Shown one piece after another: positions 26,261-34,702 of a DNA stretch of 64,000 nucleotides. The notes beneath the pieces are model-generated. The model saw only the letters and a program-made list of their open reading frames with translations, searched no databases and had not been told where the DNA came from. The stretch's first letter is position 1. Each line of letters starts with the position of its first letter. Origin of the DNA: CAYWKU01 sp964459325 (GTDB taxonomy: Bacteria; RBG-13-61-14; CAYWKU01). The translations under genes and the position numbers were made by a program. The DNA lies in NCBI GenBank assembly GCA_964459325.1, contig CAYWKU010000003.1, forward strand, positions 124,001-188,000. The letters are read 5' to 3'.

Positions 26261-27045
26261 GTTTCCCTCCCGGCGGGAAGGACTCCCGGATGGTCGTTTA
26301 CGTTGAACACCTCCACCCGTGCCCCGTAAACGTCCAGTATGTTCTGGGCGGTCAAAACCTCCTCGGGCCGCCCCTCGGCCCGTATGACCCCCTCGCACAT
26401 CAGGCTCACTTTCCTTGAGTACCGGGCGGCGAGGTTCAAATCATGGGTCACGGCGAGGATGGTGAGGCTCTTTTCCTTATGCAGCTTATCCAACAGCTCC
26501 ATCAGCTCAATCTGGTACTTTATGTCCAGAAATACCGTTGGTTCGTCCAGTATGAGTATCCTGGGCTGCTGAGCCAGCGCCCGGGCCACTATAACCCTCT
26601 GCGCCTCGCCGCCGCTGAGCTGGTTCATTGCCCGGCGCCTGAGCCCCCACGTTCCGGTCATCTCCATTGCCTCCCGTGCCATGTTCATGTCGTTGCGGCC
26701 CTCGATGCTCAGCCCGCCGAGATGCGGATACCTTCCCATCAGCACCACCTCGAGAGCGCTGAACGGGAATGACACCTGCCCGCCCTGGGGAACAACCGCA
26801 ACGGCCCGCGCCAGCTTTCGGGGCTTATAACCCTCGATTGGCTCGCCGAATATCTCGATGCTGCCCGAAGTGGGCTGCAAGACTCCCGATAAGAGCTTCA
26901 CCAGGGTAGTTTTCCCGGAGCCGTTGGGGCCGAGTATTCCGTGAAAAGCGCCCGCTTCGACCTCCAGGTTAAGGCCCCTGATAATTTCGGAGCCGTTGTA
27001 GTTGAAGTACAGGTCCCTTACCAGTATGTGTGCGTTTTTCATCAT
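26257..27045 (-). CDS. btuD: Cobalamin ABC transporter ATP-binding protein
   Basis: 262-aa FecE/BtuD-type ATPase. Walker A is GPNGSGKTT, the signature is LSGGEAQRV, Walker B is ILILDEPT, and the switch His is in AVTHDLN. It powers import through BtuC. The start is the first of two ATGs after GGAGGAAAC; it overlaps the btuC stop (ATGA). The frame is open further upstream inside btuC but shows no family similarity there. The stop overlaps the btuB start. Confidence 0.92.
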   Translation of the reverse strand: MMKNAHILVRDLYFNYNGSEIIRGLNLEVEAGAFHGILGPNGSGKTTLVKLLSGVLQPTSGSIEIFGEPIEGYKPRKLARAVAVVPQGGQVSFPFSALEVVLMGRYPHLGGLSIEGRNDMNMAREAMEMTGTWGLRRRAMNQLSGGEAQRVIVARALAQQPRILILDEPTVFLDIKYQIELMELLDKLHKEKSLTILAVTHDLNLAARYSRKVSLMCEGVIRAEGRPEEVLTAQNILDVYGARVEVFNVNDHPGVLPAGRET

Positions 27046-28067
27046 GTTTCCTCCGGGAAGACTCCCGACCCTCGCCGCCGGAGCAGCCACAAAAAGAACG
27101 GCCCGCCGAGAAAGGCGGTCACCGCCCCGATGGGTATCTCCGAGACCGGGAAAACCGAGCGGGCCAGCGTGTCGCATATAACCAGGAACGCCGCGCCGCC
27201 TATCACGCAGGCGGGCATCAGTAGACGGTGGTCGGGGCCCACCGCCAGCCGGATGGTGTGAGGCACTATCAGGCCCACGAAACCTATCAGCCCCGCCACG
27301 CTGACGCAGGCCGCGGTTATTATGCAAGCTCCGGCGTAAGTAATTAATTTAACTCGGGAAATGTTGGCCCCGAGCTGACGGGCGGAATCCTCGCCCAGCG
27401 TAAGAAGGTTGTAGTCGCGGGCAAGCGGCAATATCATCGCCATCCCGATGACGATGTAGATAGCCACAAACAGAAGCCACCCCGGGCTGCGCTCGCTGGC
27501 CAAATCTCCCATCATCCAGAAAAGGAAGCTCTTGACCTTGTGGCTGCCCATAACGCTGGTGGCGAACATTATTATGCCCGCGAAGAATGCGTTAACTATT
27601 ACCCCTGCCAATATAAGGTTTTGACCGCGCGGGCCGGTGCGGCTGCCGGTGGAGGCTACCCCCCACACCAGGGCCATGCTGGCCGCGCTGCCTATAAATG
27701 CCGCAAGCGGGCGGGAGCCCATGCCGGGGAGGTTCAGGCTTAACGCTATCACCGCTCCGATGGCGCCCCCGCCCATTACGCCAAGGAGGTATGGCTCCGC
27801 TAAAGGGTTGCGCAGAATTCCCTGAAAAGCTCCCCCCGCCGTGGCGAGACCGGCCCCTATCAGGGCCGCCAGTAGCGCCCGCCGGAGGCGGTAATCCAGG
27901 ATGCGGGCTATCCAGACGTGGGCGTCGGTGCCCGAGCTTGTCCAGAAGTCCCACGGTTTTATCGAGGTGGCGCCGATACTTACGGCCACCAGTATCGCCA
28001 GGCCGCATATTGCGGCCAGTGTGATAATCACGGCGGCCCATCGGCGTTTGGTGAGCGGCTTTCTCAT
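27042..28067 (-). CDS. btuC: Cobalamin ABC transporter permease
   Basis: 341-aa FecCD/BtuC-type permease with about ten hydrophobic segments. Family blocks include GAGLATAGGAFQGILRNPLAEPYLLGV near residue 75, WMMGDLASERSPGW near residue 195, and GLIGFVGLIVPHTIRLAVGPDHR near residue 275. It overlaps btuF upstream and btuD downstream by 4 bp each, so the three transporter genes are translationally coupled. Confidence 0.93.
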   Translation of the reverse strand: MRKPLTKRRWAAVIITLAAICGLAILVAVSIGATSIKPWDFWTSSGTDAHVWIARILDYRLRRALLAALIGAGLATAGGAFQGILRNPLAEPYLLGVMGGGAIGAVIALSLNLPGMGSRPLAAFIGSAASMALVWGVASTGSRTGPRGQNLILAGVIVNAFFAGIIMFATSVMGSHKVKSFLFWMMGDLASERSPGWLLFVAIYIVIGMAMILPLARDYNLLTLGEDSARQLGANISRVKLITYAGACIITAACVSVAGLIGFVGLIVPHTIRLAVGPDHRLLMPACVIGGAAFLVICDTLARSVFPVSEIPIGAVTAFLGGPFFLWLLRRRGSGVFPEET

Positions 28068-28957
28068 TCGGCCTCCTCCAGCCTTGCCGCTATTTCGGGG
28101 TGTAAGGCGCGGGCGACCGCTTCCAGCCCTTCAATAATGCGGGGGCCGGGGCGGCTGATGAGGTCGGCGTTCACAATCTCGATACGCCCGTTTTTCACCG
28201 CCGGCATGGAGGGCCAGCTTTGCCAGAAGCCGGTAAGTTTTTCCGAATTCGGATTATCCGCTTCCATCTGCCCGGCCTCGATAATTACTTCCGGCCCCTC
28301 CAGCACCATTTTTTCGATGCTGTATCGTGGGTATTTTATCCGGGCGTCCGAGGCGATGTTTATTCCCCCCGCCTTTTCGATTATGTCGTCGGCGAATGTT
28401 TTCGGCCCCGCCAGAATGAGGGGCTCGTGGTCGTAAACTATAAGGGTCTTTACCGGGTCGAGGTCGCCCGCAAGCTTCTCGATTCTTTCAAGTCTCCGCT
28501 CCATGTCGCCGGCGATTCTGTCCGCTTCTTTCTCCTGGCCGACAGCGCGGCCTATGCTGCGGATGGTGGCGATTGTTTCCTCGATATTCGAGGCGCTGAC
28601 CGTGTGCAGAGGTATTCCGTACCGTTCAAGTTGGTACATGACGGTTTCGCTGGGCGCGTCGCGTGTGGCCACTACCATGTCCGGCTCGAGGATAAGGATT
28701 TTCTCGAGGTTGAAGCGGGCGAATTGACCGACCTCCGGCAATTTTCCGACCTTCGGGGGGTAATTGCAGAACATGGTCACCCCGCTCACGCGCTCGCCCG
28801 CGCCCACCGCGAACAGGGTTTCGGTAACCGAAGGCGCCAGCGATATTATGCGCCGGGGTTTCCCGGGGAGGGGAGTTTCTGTAGCGCGACTTTCGGCACA
28901 TGCGACGGAAGAGAGCGCAATGATTACCGTAACCGCTATTTCGAGGTGAAGCTTCAT
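28064..28957 (-). CDS. btuF: Periplasmic cobalamin-binding protein
   Basis: 297 aa. The signal peptide (MKLHLEIAVTVIIALSSVACA) may be a lipoprotein signal. The TroA/BtuF fold follows: PRRIISLAPSVTETLFAVGAGERVSGVT near residue 35, LEPDMVVATRDAP near residue 93, and the long central helix region EKEADRIAGDMERRLERI. It captures B12 in the periplasm for BtuCD. It overlaps cobQ upstream (ATGA) and btuC downstream. Confidence 0.9.
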   Translation of the reverse strand: MKLHLEIAVTVIIALSSVACAESRATETPLPGKPRRIISLAPSVTETLFAVGAGERVSGVTMFCNYPPKVGKLPEVGQFARFNLEKILILEPDMVVATRDAPSETVMYQLERYGIPLHTVSASNIEETIATIRSIGRAVGQEKEADRIAGDMERRLERIEKLAGDLDPVKTLIVYDHEPLILAGPKTFADDIIEKAGGINIASDARIKYPRYSIEKMVLEGPEVIIEAGQMEADNPNSEKLTGFWQSWPSMPAVKNGRIEIVNADLISRPGPRIIEGLEAVARALHPEIAARLEEAE

Positions 28958-30477
28958 GACGCGGCGGCCTCCAGCCGGGCGAGTTTGCGCAACAGTGCTT
29001 CATCTATGCTTTCGAGGACCTTATCCGCGAGCGAATCGAAGGCGTTTCTTCTTATGTCATCGGCCCTTATAATCGGCTCATCGAGTTCCGGCAGGTTTTT
29101 GAGCTTGCGGATGGCGTTTACGAGGTGCCTGCGGAAACCGTCGTTATCGAAGAGGCCGTGCAGATAAGTACCGAAAATCAGGCCGTTTTCGTTTACGCAG
29201 CCCTCCGGTTCCCCGTCCGAATAAAGAAAAGCGGGACGGGCGCCTTTCAGTCGTTTGGTGCGGCCATGGTGGATTTCGTAGCCCGCAAGTTTCAAATCGG
29301 TAGCGCTCAGGAAAGGCTCCGCCCCTGCCGGGGTCAGCGTATCCTGCCGTAATACCTTCGTTTTCCCGAAGGTGGTAACTACCGGTATCAGGTCGAGACC
29401 TGGAACTGATTTCCGCCCGCCCTCGGAGAGGTTTTCATCCTCCAGCGTCCGTCCGATTATCTGGTATCCCCCGCAAGCTCCCACCACCGGCGCCCCCTTG
29501 CCGGCGGCGGTTACAATCACATCGGCCATGCCGGTTTCATGTAGCCGGGCGGTGTCGTCCATGGTGTTTTTTGTGCCCGGAACGATTACGGCGTCCAGCC
29601 CGGATATTTCGTGGGGCTGCGATACGTATATCAACTGCACCCCCGGCTCCCACGCCAGCGGGTCGAAGTCGGTAAAGTTGGAAATGTGGGGCATGTACAC
29701 AATTCCGATTCTTATATCGGGATTCGCCGAGCCCTGAATCCGCTCGGGCACTGCGTCTTCCTCCTGTATGTTGATGTTCCTGATGTAAGGCACCACGCCA
29801 AGGAACGGCGCCTTAGTTCGGCGGGTGGTCTCGTCCATGGCGCTGTTCAAAAGGGATGGGTCGCCGCGGAACTTGTTCAGCAGGAACGCCCCGAGCCGCT
29901 TTCTTTCCGAGGGTTTGAGGAGGGTGTAAGTGCCCACCAGGGAAGCGAAAGCGCCTCCCCGGTCAATGTCGGTCACCAGAATTACCGGCGCTTCGGCCAG
30001 CTTCGCCATGCGCATGTTGACCACGTCCTGGCGGCGCAGGTTGATTTCCGCCGGGCTGCCGGCCCCCTCTATGACCACGAGGTCGAAGGAGGAGCCGATT
30101 TGTTTCCATGCCTTGCGCACGGCGTTCATCTTTTTGCGCATCAGGCTCGCCCGTGCCTCGAAGTAGTCGGTGGCGCTGACATCGGAGACCGGTTTTCCCA
30201 TTACGATAAGCTGGCTCAGGGTGTCTCCCTTTGGTTTGAGCAGTATGGGGTTCATGGCCTCGACCGGTTCCGCTTCCGCCGCCATGGCCTGCACGGCGGT
30301 GGACCTGCCGATTTCGCCGCCGCTTGCGGTGACGTAGCTGTTGAGCGCCATGTTCTGGGCTTTAAACGGGCTTGTTCGCAATCCCATTCTCGTAAATATC
30401 CTGCACAGCGCGGCTACCATTACGCTTTTGCCCGCGCCGGAGGACGTGCCCTGTACCATTATCGCTTTCGCCGTCAT
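28954..30477 (-). CDS. cobQ: Cobyric acid synthase
   Basis: 507-aa glutamine amidotransferase that amidates adenosylcobyrinate a,c-diamide to cobyric acid. The N-terminal synthetase domain begins AIMVQGTSSGAGKSVMVAAL. The C-terminal glutaminase domain has VVGACGGYQIIG (Cys nucleophile) and LHGLFDN. I choose the ATG at 30477. An upstream in-frame GTG at 30513 would lie within the riboswitch terminator hairpin and is rejected. It is the first gene of the cobalamin operon. Having one biosynthetic gene with the uptake genes suggests salvage and late-stage synthesis are co-regulated. Confidence 0.93.
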   Translation of the reverse strand: MTAKAIMVQGTSSGAGKSVMVAALCRIFTRMGLRTSPFKAQNMALNSYVTASGGEIGRSTAVQAMAAEAEPVEAMNPILLKPKGDTLSQLIVMGKPVSDVSATDYFEARASLMRKKMNAVRKAWKQIGSSFDLVVIEGAGSPAEINLRRQDVVNMRMAKLAEAPVILVTDIDRGGAFASLVGTYTLLKPSERKRLGAFLLNKFRGDPSLLNSAMDETTRRTKAPFLGVVPYIRNINIQEEDAVPERIQGSANPDIRIGIVYMPHISNFTDFDPLAWEPGVQLIYVSQPHEISGLDAVIVPGTKNTMDDTARLHETGMADVIVTAAGKGAPVVGACGGYQIIGRTLEDENLSEGGRKSVPGLDLIPVVTTFGKTKVLRQDTLTPAGAEPFLSATDLKLAGYEIHHGRTKRLKGARPAFLYSDGEPEGCVNENGLIFGTYLHGLFDNDGFRRHLVNAIRKLKNLPELDEPIIRADDIRRNAFDSLADKVLESIDEALLRKLARLEAAAS

Positions 30478-30493
30478 CTTAGTTTTCGCCAAT

Positions 30494-30529
30494 AAAAAAG
30501 CCCCGACTTCCACTTGGGAAATCGAGGCT
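30494..30529 (-). terminator. Riboswitch-controlled intrinsic terminator before cobQ
   Basis: On the minus strand a 13-bp stem (arms 30517-30529 and 30499-30511, two G-U pairs, 5-nt loop) is followed at once by TTTTTT. It ends 17 bp before the cobQ ATG and lies directly downstream of the cobalamin aptamer. This fits a transcription-attenuation platform: B12 bound leads to termination. Confidence 0.9.
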
Positions 30530-30584
30530 CGGTAATCCGTCCGGTAATACCTTCACCTTCCCATTCTTCGAGGAAGTCCGCGTG

Positions 30585-30770
30585 AAGCACCGACGGGCAG
30601 GTCTCCTGGCTTACGGCTTACCCTGCCTCCCCTTCCCGGGTATCGGATGACCCAGTGGGATGATGAGGCGGGCTTTAACGCCGTTCACAGTGGCGAGTCC
30701 GCGAGGGATTTGCACCCTCTTCCCTATTAAGCTATAAATGCGCCCGTTGGCGTTATGTAATCCCTATATT
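30585..30770 (-). promoter_or_regulatory. Adenosylcobalamin riboswitch (aptamer)
   Basis: Read on the minus strand, the region holds the conserved elements in order: GGGTGCAAATCCC (about 30705-30718), GCCACTGTGAA (about 30684-30694) and the B12 box AAGCCAGGAGACCTGCC (about 30595-30611). The boundaries are approximate. The aptamer precedes a strong terminator and the cobQ-btuFCDB operon, so it should switch the whole operon off when adenosylcobalamin is plentiful. Confidence 0.92.
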
Positions 30771-30815
30771 AACCCCCCATCCCGCCGATGTCAAGCCCAT
30801 TGAATTTCGGGCTTA

Positions 30816-30855
30816 TTGACACCTTCCGTTAATAATGCTAGATAACACTTGTTAT
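30816..30855 (+). promoter_or_regulatory. Promoter with overlapping inverted repeat upstream of the TetR gene
   Basis: A TTGACA -35 box (30816-30821) is followed after 17 bp by TAGATA (30839-30844). A perfect inverted repeat ataaca-ct-tgttat (30842-30855) overlaps the -10 region and ends 5 bp before the proposed start codon. It may be an autoregulatory operator. The repeat differs from the FadR-like site at 34727-34746. Confidence 0.5.
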
Positions 30856-30860
30856 TTATT

Positions 30861-31595
30861 ATGGCTACAGGAAAAATGGGGTTTATGGCCGCTTCCGGAC
30901 GAAAGAAAAATAATCGCAACAAGGCCGCCGGCAAGAGGGAGCTCAGCAAGGCAGCCACTCGGGAAAAACTGCTGAAATCGGCAAGGCGGGAGTTTGCAAA
31001 AAAGGGTTTTCACGGGACTTCCGTAAGGGAGCTTGCCAACGCCGCCGGGGTGAGTACCGGCGCCTTTTACGGTAACTTCAATAACAAGCGGGAAATTTTC
31101 GATACCATCATCGAAGAAATTTACCAGGCCATAAAAGACATCATGGACAGGACCACCGAGGAGCTTATTGCCGAATTGAAAAGCTCGCCGTCGGGAAAAC
31201 TTACTTCAAGCGTGGTACGCGCCACGGTGGACAAGATATTCCGCGCGGCGATGGATTATACCGACCTGTTTCATATACTGCGAAGGGAAGGGTTGGGCAG
31301 GGACCCGGATTTTAACCGCCAGTTCAACCGGGTGTGGGAAAGCTTCGTTCAGGCCACCAAGCGCGCGCTGCAAGCTTACATCGACGCCGGCCTGGCGAGG
31401 CCTTACGATACCGACATGGTGGCCAGGGCGGTGGTTCCCATGTCCATATCCATGATGCTTTACGTGCATGCCACCGACCAGTCCAAGGTGGACGACGCCG
31501 TGGACACCATCTCGGCCATGCTCGACGGCGGCATCATGAGATTGACCGAGCTGAAGGACAAGAAAAACGGGCGGAAGGTGAAATCCGCCAGGTAA
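30861..31595 (+). CDS. TetR-family transcriptional regulator
   Basis: About 244 aa. A basic N-terminal tail precedes the helix-turn-helix domain: ATREKLLKSARREFAKKGFHGTSVRELANAAGVSTGAFYGNFNNKREIF. The C-terminal ligand domain includes a conserved AAMDYTDLFHILRREGLGRDPDFNRQ segment. The start is uncertain: ATGs at 30861, 30876 and 30885 are in frame and none has a strong ribosome binding site. It precedes the acyl-CoA gene cluster on the same strand, and a FadR-like palindrome occurs 3 kb downstream. It is therefore probably an acyl-CoA-responsive repressor; that role is inference. Confidence 0.88.
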   Translation: MATGKMGFMAASGRKKNNRNKAAGKRELSKAATREKLLKSARREFAKKGFHGTSVRELANAAGVSTGAFYGNFNNKREIFDTIIEEIYQAIKDIMDRTTEELIAELKSSPSGKLTSSVVRATVDKIFRAAMDYTDLFHILRREGLGRDPDFNRQFNRVWESFVQATKRALQAYIDAGLARPYDTDMVARAVVPMSISMMLYVHATDQSKVDDAVDTISAMLDGGIMRLTELKDKKNGRKVKSAR

Positions 31596-31655
31596 TGATA
31601 TTAAGGGTGGAAAATATATCCCGGAAAAAATTTTAATCGAAAGGGAGGAGGTAGC

Positions 31656-33122
31656 ATGACAGGCATCACCTCTTACGGAGCCTATATTCCCCGGCTCCGT
31701 CTTAACAGGATGAAGATTTTTCAGGCCATGGGGTGGTTTGCGCCGGCAATAATTTCCGTGGCACAGGGAGAAAAGGCGGTTTGCAACTGGGACGAAGACG
31801 CGCTGACCATGGCGGTGGAAGCCGCCCGCGATTGTATGAAAGGGCAGGACAGGGATAAGGTGGATGCGCTTTTTCTGGGCAGCACCACCCTGCCTTACGC
31901 CGACCGGCAGAACGCCGGCATAGCTTCGGTAGCCCTTAACATGCGGGAAGACGTGCTCACCGCCGACTTCGCTTCCTCGCTGAAGGCGGGAACCGGCGCG
32001 CTTGTGGCCGCTTTCGAGGCGGTCGAGGGCGGCAAGCAGAACGTGCTGGTAAGCGCATCCGACCACCGGCAGACCAGGGCCGCTTACTTCTACGAAATGT
32101 GGTTCGGAGACGGCGCGGGAGCTTTTCTCGTAGGCTCGGATGATGTAATCGCCGAATACAAGGGCCATTATTCCGTGTCCTACGATTTCCCCGACCACTA
32201 TCGCGGTGCAATGAAAAAGTTCGATTACATGTGGGAAGAGCGCTGGATGCGCGATGAGGGCTACGCGAAGATACTGCCCGAGGCGATAAACGGTGCGCTG
32301 GAAAAGTGCAATCTTTCGGTGGACGACCTCTCGAAGGTTGTGTACCCGTGCTTTTTCAAGAGGGAGCATGCGGGTATCGCCAAGAAGCTCGGCCTGCCTC
32401 CCGAGAAGGTGCAGAGTAACATGCACGAAGTTGCCGGGGAAGCCGGCGCCGCTCACCCGTTCCTCATGTTCATCGCCGCCCTGGAAGAAGCTAAGCCCGG
32501 CGACAAGATACTGGTGGCAAGCTTCGGGCAGGGCAGCGACGCTCTGGTGTTTGAAGTGACTGAAAACATTAAGAAACTGGCTCCCCGCGACGGCGTGAAG
32601 GGCTCACTTGCCAAGCGCAAGGAGCTGGACAGCTACGAAAAATACCTGAAGTTCCGCGACCTTATACAGACGGAGATGGGAATCCGCGCCGAAGTGGCCG
32701 GCCAGACCGCCATGAGCACCCTGTGGCGCCGCAGGCACATGGTACTCGGCCTGATGGGCGGAAGGTGCACGAAATGCGAGACAAAACAGTTTCCGAAAAG
32801 TGACGTATGCGTTAACCCCGAGTGCCGTGCGTTTCACTCCCAGGAAGCCCTGCGGTTTGCCGACACTCCGGCTTACGTCAAGACTTTTACCGGCGACATG
32901 CTGGCTGTAAGCATCGACCCGCCGGCGATTTACGGCATTGTGCAGTTTGACGGAGGCGGACGCCTGCTGGCGGATTTCACCGACTGCGGCCTCGATGACG
33001 TCAAGGTGGGGCAGGAGGTGAAAATGAGCTTCCGGAAGAGATTTTATGACGAAGAACGCGGTTATCACGGATACTTCTGGAAAGCCGCGCCACAACTGAA
33101 AGAAGAGGGAGGTGAGCAATAA
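31656..33122 (+). CDS. HMG-CoA synthase-like protein fused to a DUF35 OB-fold domain
   Basis: 488 aa. Residues about 1-350 have the thiolase-like HMG-CoA synthase fold (GITSYGAYIPRLRL at the start, GDGAGAFLVG near residue 151). Residues about 360-480 are a DUF35 acyl-CoA-associated domain with a zinc ribbon (CTKC near 371 and CVNPEC near 384) and an OB-fold. In the archaeal HMGS pattern the catalytic residues lie in GSESHPYAVKP, EFACKAGT and VFHQPNAKFP. Here those segments read GSTTLPYADRQ, FASSLKAGT and VYPCFFKRE, so Glu, Cys and His all appear lost. It is probably a scaffold or acyl-CoA carrier for the thiolase encoded next (1-bp overlap, TAATG). GGGAGGAGG precedes the start. Confidence 0.82.
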   Translation: MTGITSYGAYIPRLRLNRMKIFQAMGWFAPAIISVAQGEKAVCNWDEDALTMAVEAARDCMKGQDRDKVDALFLGSTTLPYADRQNAGIASVALNMREDVLTADFASSLKAGTGALVAAFEAVEGGKQNVLVSASDHRQTRAAYFYEMWFGDGAGAFLVGSDDVIAEYKGHYSVSYDFPDHYRGAMKKFDYMWEERWMRDEGYAKILPEAINGALEKCNLSVDDLSKVVYPCFFKREHAGIAKKLGLPPEKVQSNMHEVAGEAGAAHPFLMFIAALEEAKPGDKILVASFGQGSDALVFEVTENIKKLAPRDGVKGSLAKRKELDSYEKYLKFRDLIQTEMGIRAEVAGQTAMSTLWRRRHMVLGLMGGRCTKCETKQFPKSDVCVNPECRAFHSQEALRFADTPAYVKTFTGDMLAVSIDPPAIYGIVQFDGGGRLLADFTDCGLDDVKVGQEVKMSFRKRFYDEERGYHGYFWKAAPQLKEEGGEQ

Positions 33123-34330
33123 TGGCTACCGGTATAAAGGATAAAGTGGCCATTCTGGGAATGGGCTGCACGAAGTTCGGCGAAAGGTGGGACGTCGGCG
33201 GCGAAGAGCTGATGGTGGAGGCTTACGAAGAATGCCTCGAAGACGCCGGTGTGGAAACCAAGGACATCCAGGCGGCGTGGTTGGGCACCTGCATTGACGA
33301 AGTTAACGTGGGAAAAAGCGCCCTGCCTCTCTCCCTCTCCCTGCGGCTGGACAAAATCCCGGTAACGCGCGTGGAAAACTATTGCGCCACCGGCACCGAG
33401 GCTTTCCGGGGAGCGTGTTACGCCGTGGCCAGCGGGGCTTACGATATATGCCTGGCCCTGGGCGTCGAAAAGCTCAAGGACACCGGCTACGGCGGACTAC
33501 CAAACCCCGGGGCCAACGCGGGCACGCTCAACTGGCTGTGGCGTCCGAACATGACGGCCCCCGGCGCTTTCGCGCAGCTTGCTACCGCTTATGCCGCAAA
33601 ATACAAAATCGATATGCAGGAGCTGAAGCGTGGGCTGGCTCACGTAAGCGCCAAGAGCCACCAGAACGGCACGCTCAACCCCAAGGCGCACCTGCGCAAG
33701 GCGGTTACCGAGGAGCAGGTGCTCAACTCGCCAATCGTGGCTTACCCCCTTGGGCTGTACGATTGTTGCGGCGTCAGTGACGGGTCGGCGTGCGCGATTG
33801 TCACCACCCCCGAAATCGCGAAAAGCATGGGCAAGAAGGACCTGATTTCGGTTAAGGCCCTCCAGCTTGCCCTGTCCAACGGCGAGGAAGCTCAGTTCGA
33901 CGAATGGGACGGCGACCATTTCATGACCACCGACAAGTGCAGCACCAAGGCTTATGAGGAGGCCGGTATAAAGAATCCCCGCGAGGAAATAAGCATGATG
34001 GAGGTGCACGACTGCTTCAGCATTACCGAGTTCGTGACCATGGAAGACTTGCATATTTCGCCACGGGGCGGCGCGCTCAAGGACGTTCTCGACGGCTTCT
34101 ACGACCGCGACGGCGGCGTGCCGTGCCAGGTGGACGGCGGATTGAAGTGCTTCGGACACCCCATAGGCGCCAGCGGGCTGAGGATGCTGTACGAGATGTA
34201 CCTCCAGCTTCTGGGAAAAGCGGACCAGAGGCAGATAAAGGACCCGAAGTTCGGACTGACCCACAACCTCGGCGGCTTCCCGTTCATGAACGTTTGCAGC
34301 ATCAGCATTATCGGCAAACACGGCGCTTGA
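33122..34330 (+). CDS. Thiolase family protein (SCP-x type acyl-CoA thiolase)
   Basis: 402 aa with all catalytic elements: ENYCATGTEAFRGA (acyl-accepting Cys near residue 89), EVHDCFSITE (His) and GGLKCFGHPIGASG (the GHPxGASG loop). It belongs to the SCP-x/lipid-transfer thiolase group that cleaves or forms 3-ketoacyl-CoAs. Such thiolases commonly pair with a DUF35 partner; the gene overlaps the HMGS-DUF35 fusion by 1 bp. The substrate is unknown. Confidence 0.9.
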   Translation: MATGIKDKVAILGMGCTKFGERWDVGGEELMVEAYEECLEDAGVETKDIQAAWLGTCIDEVNVGKSALPLSLSLRLDKIPVTRVENYCATGTEAFRGACYAVASGAYDICLALGVEKLKDTGYGGLPNPGANAGTLNWLWRPNMTAPGAFAQLATAYAAKYKIDMQELKRGLAHVSAKSHQNGTLNPKAHLRKAVTEEQVLNSPIVAYPLGLYDCCGVSDGSACAIVTTPEIAKSMGKKDLISVKALQLALSNGEEAQFDEWDGDHFMTTDKCSTKAYEEAGIKNPREEISMMEVHDCFSITEFVTMEDLHISPRGGALKDVLDGFYDRDGGVPCQVDGGLKCFGHPIGASGLRMLYEMYLQLLGKADQRQIKDPKFGLTHNLGGFPFMNVCSISIIGKHGA

Positions 34331-34331
34331 T

Positions 34332-34670
34332 TTGAGTGCGGCGGCCAGGACATACACTCATCCGGTTCTCGATGAAGAAATCGAGGCCATCAGCGGCCAT
34401 TACGTGGTGCAGCGCGAGGAGAGGATGGAAGTGGGCGGCTGCGAGGTGGTCTACCAGGTGGGTTATGCCGTAGTGGACTCCAGTTGCTGCGGGGTGGGAG
34501 GATGCGGCTACGCGACGGTGCCGGGCTACATAGTGAACTGGAAACACAAAAAGGACGAAAACGGGCATGAAATTTCGGAAGTCGAGCCGGTCACCTCGCC
34601 CGGGGAGCGGGAGGATATAAAAAGGCGAATCCTGGAAATCGAGCATGTTAACCAAGTGAATTTCTGGTAG
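34332..34670 (+). CDS. Small cysteine-rich protein of unknown function
   Basis: 112 aa. The central segment VVDSSCCGVGGCGYATVPGYIV carries three Cys within eight residues, a possible metal or cluster site. The ends are charged and soluble, with no signal peptide. The start is TTG, 1 bp after the thiolase stop, so coupling is likely; there is no strong ribosome binding site. It ends ...IEHVNQVNFW. I do not recognise the family. Its position after the thiolase suggests a role in the same acyl-CoA process. Confidence 0.68.
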   Translation: MSAAARTYTHPVLDEEIEAISGHYVVQREERMEVGGCEVVYQVGYAVVDSSCCGVGGCGYATVPGYIVNWKHKKDENGHEISEVEPVTSPGEREDIKRRILEIEHVNQVNFW

Positions 34671-34702
34671 AAATCGCCTCGCGGGGTGCGCCGGGCAGCC
34701 GG

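Noticed and set aside
26261..26398. Extra 46 N-terminal codons on BtuB
   Set aside because: They lie within btuD, are rich in Gly and Arg, and would bury the signal peptide.
30478..30513. In-frame GTG start extending cobQ by 12 codons
   Set aside because: The GTG falls inside the intrinsic terminator of the riboswitch, and the CobQ family begins at the later ATG.
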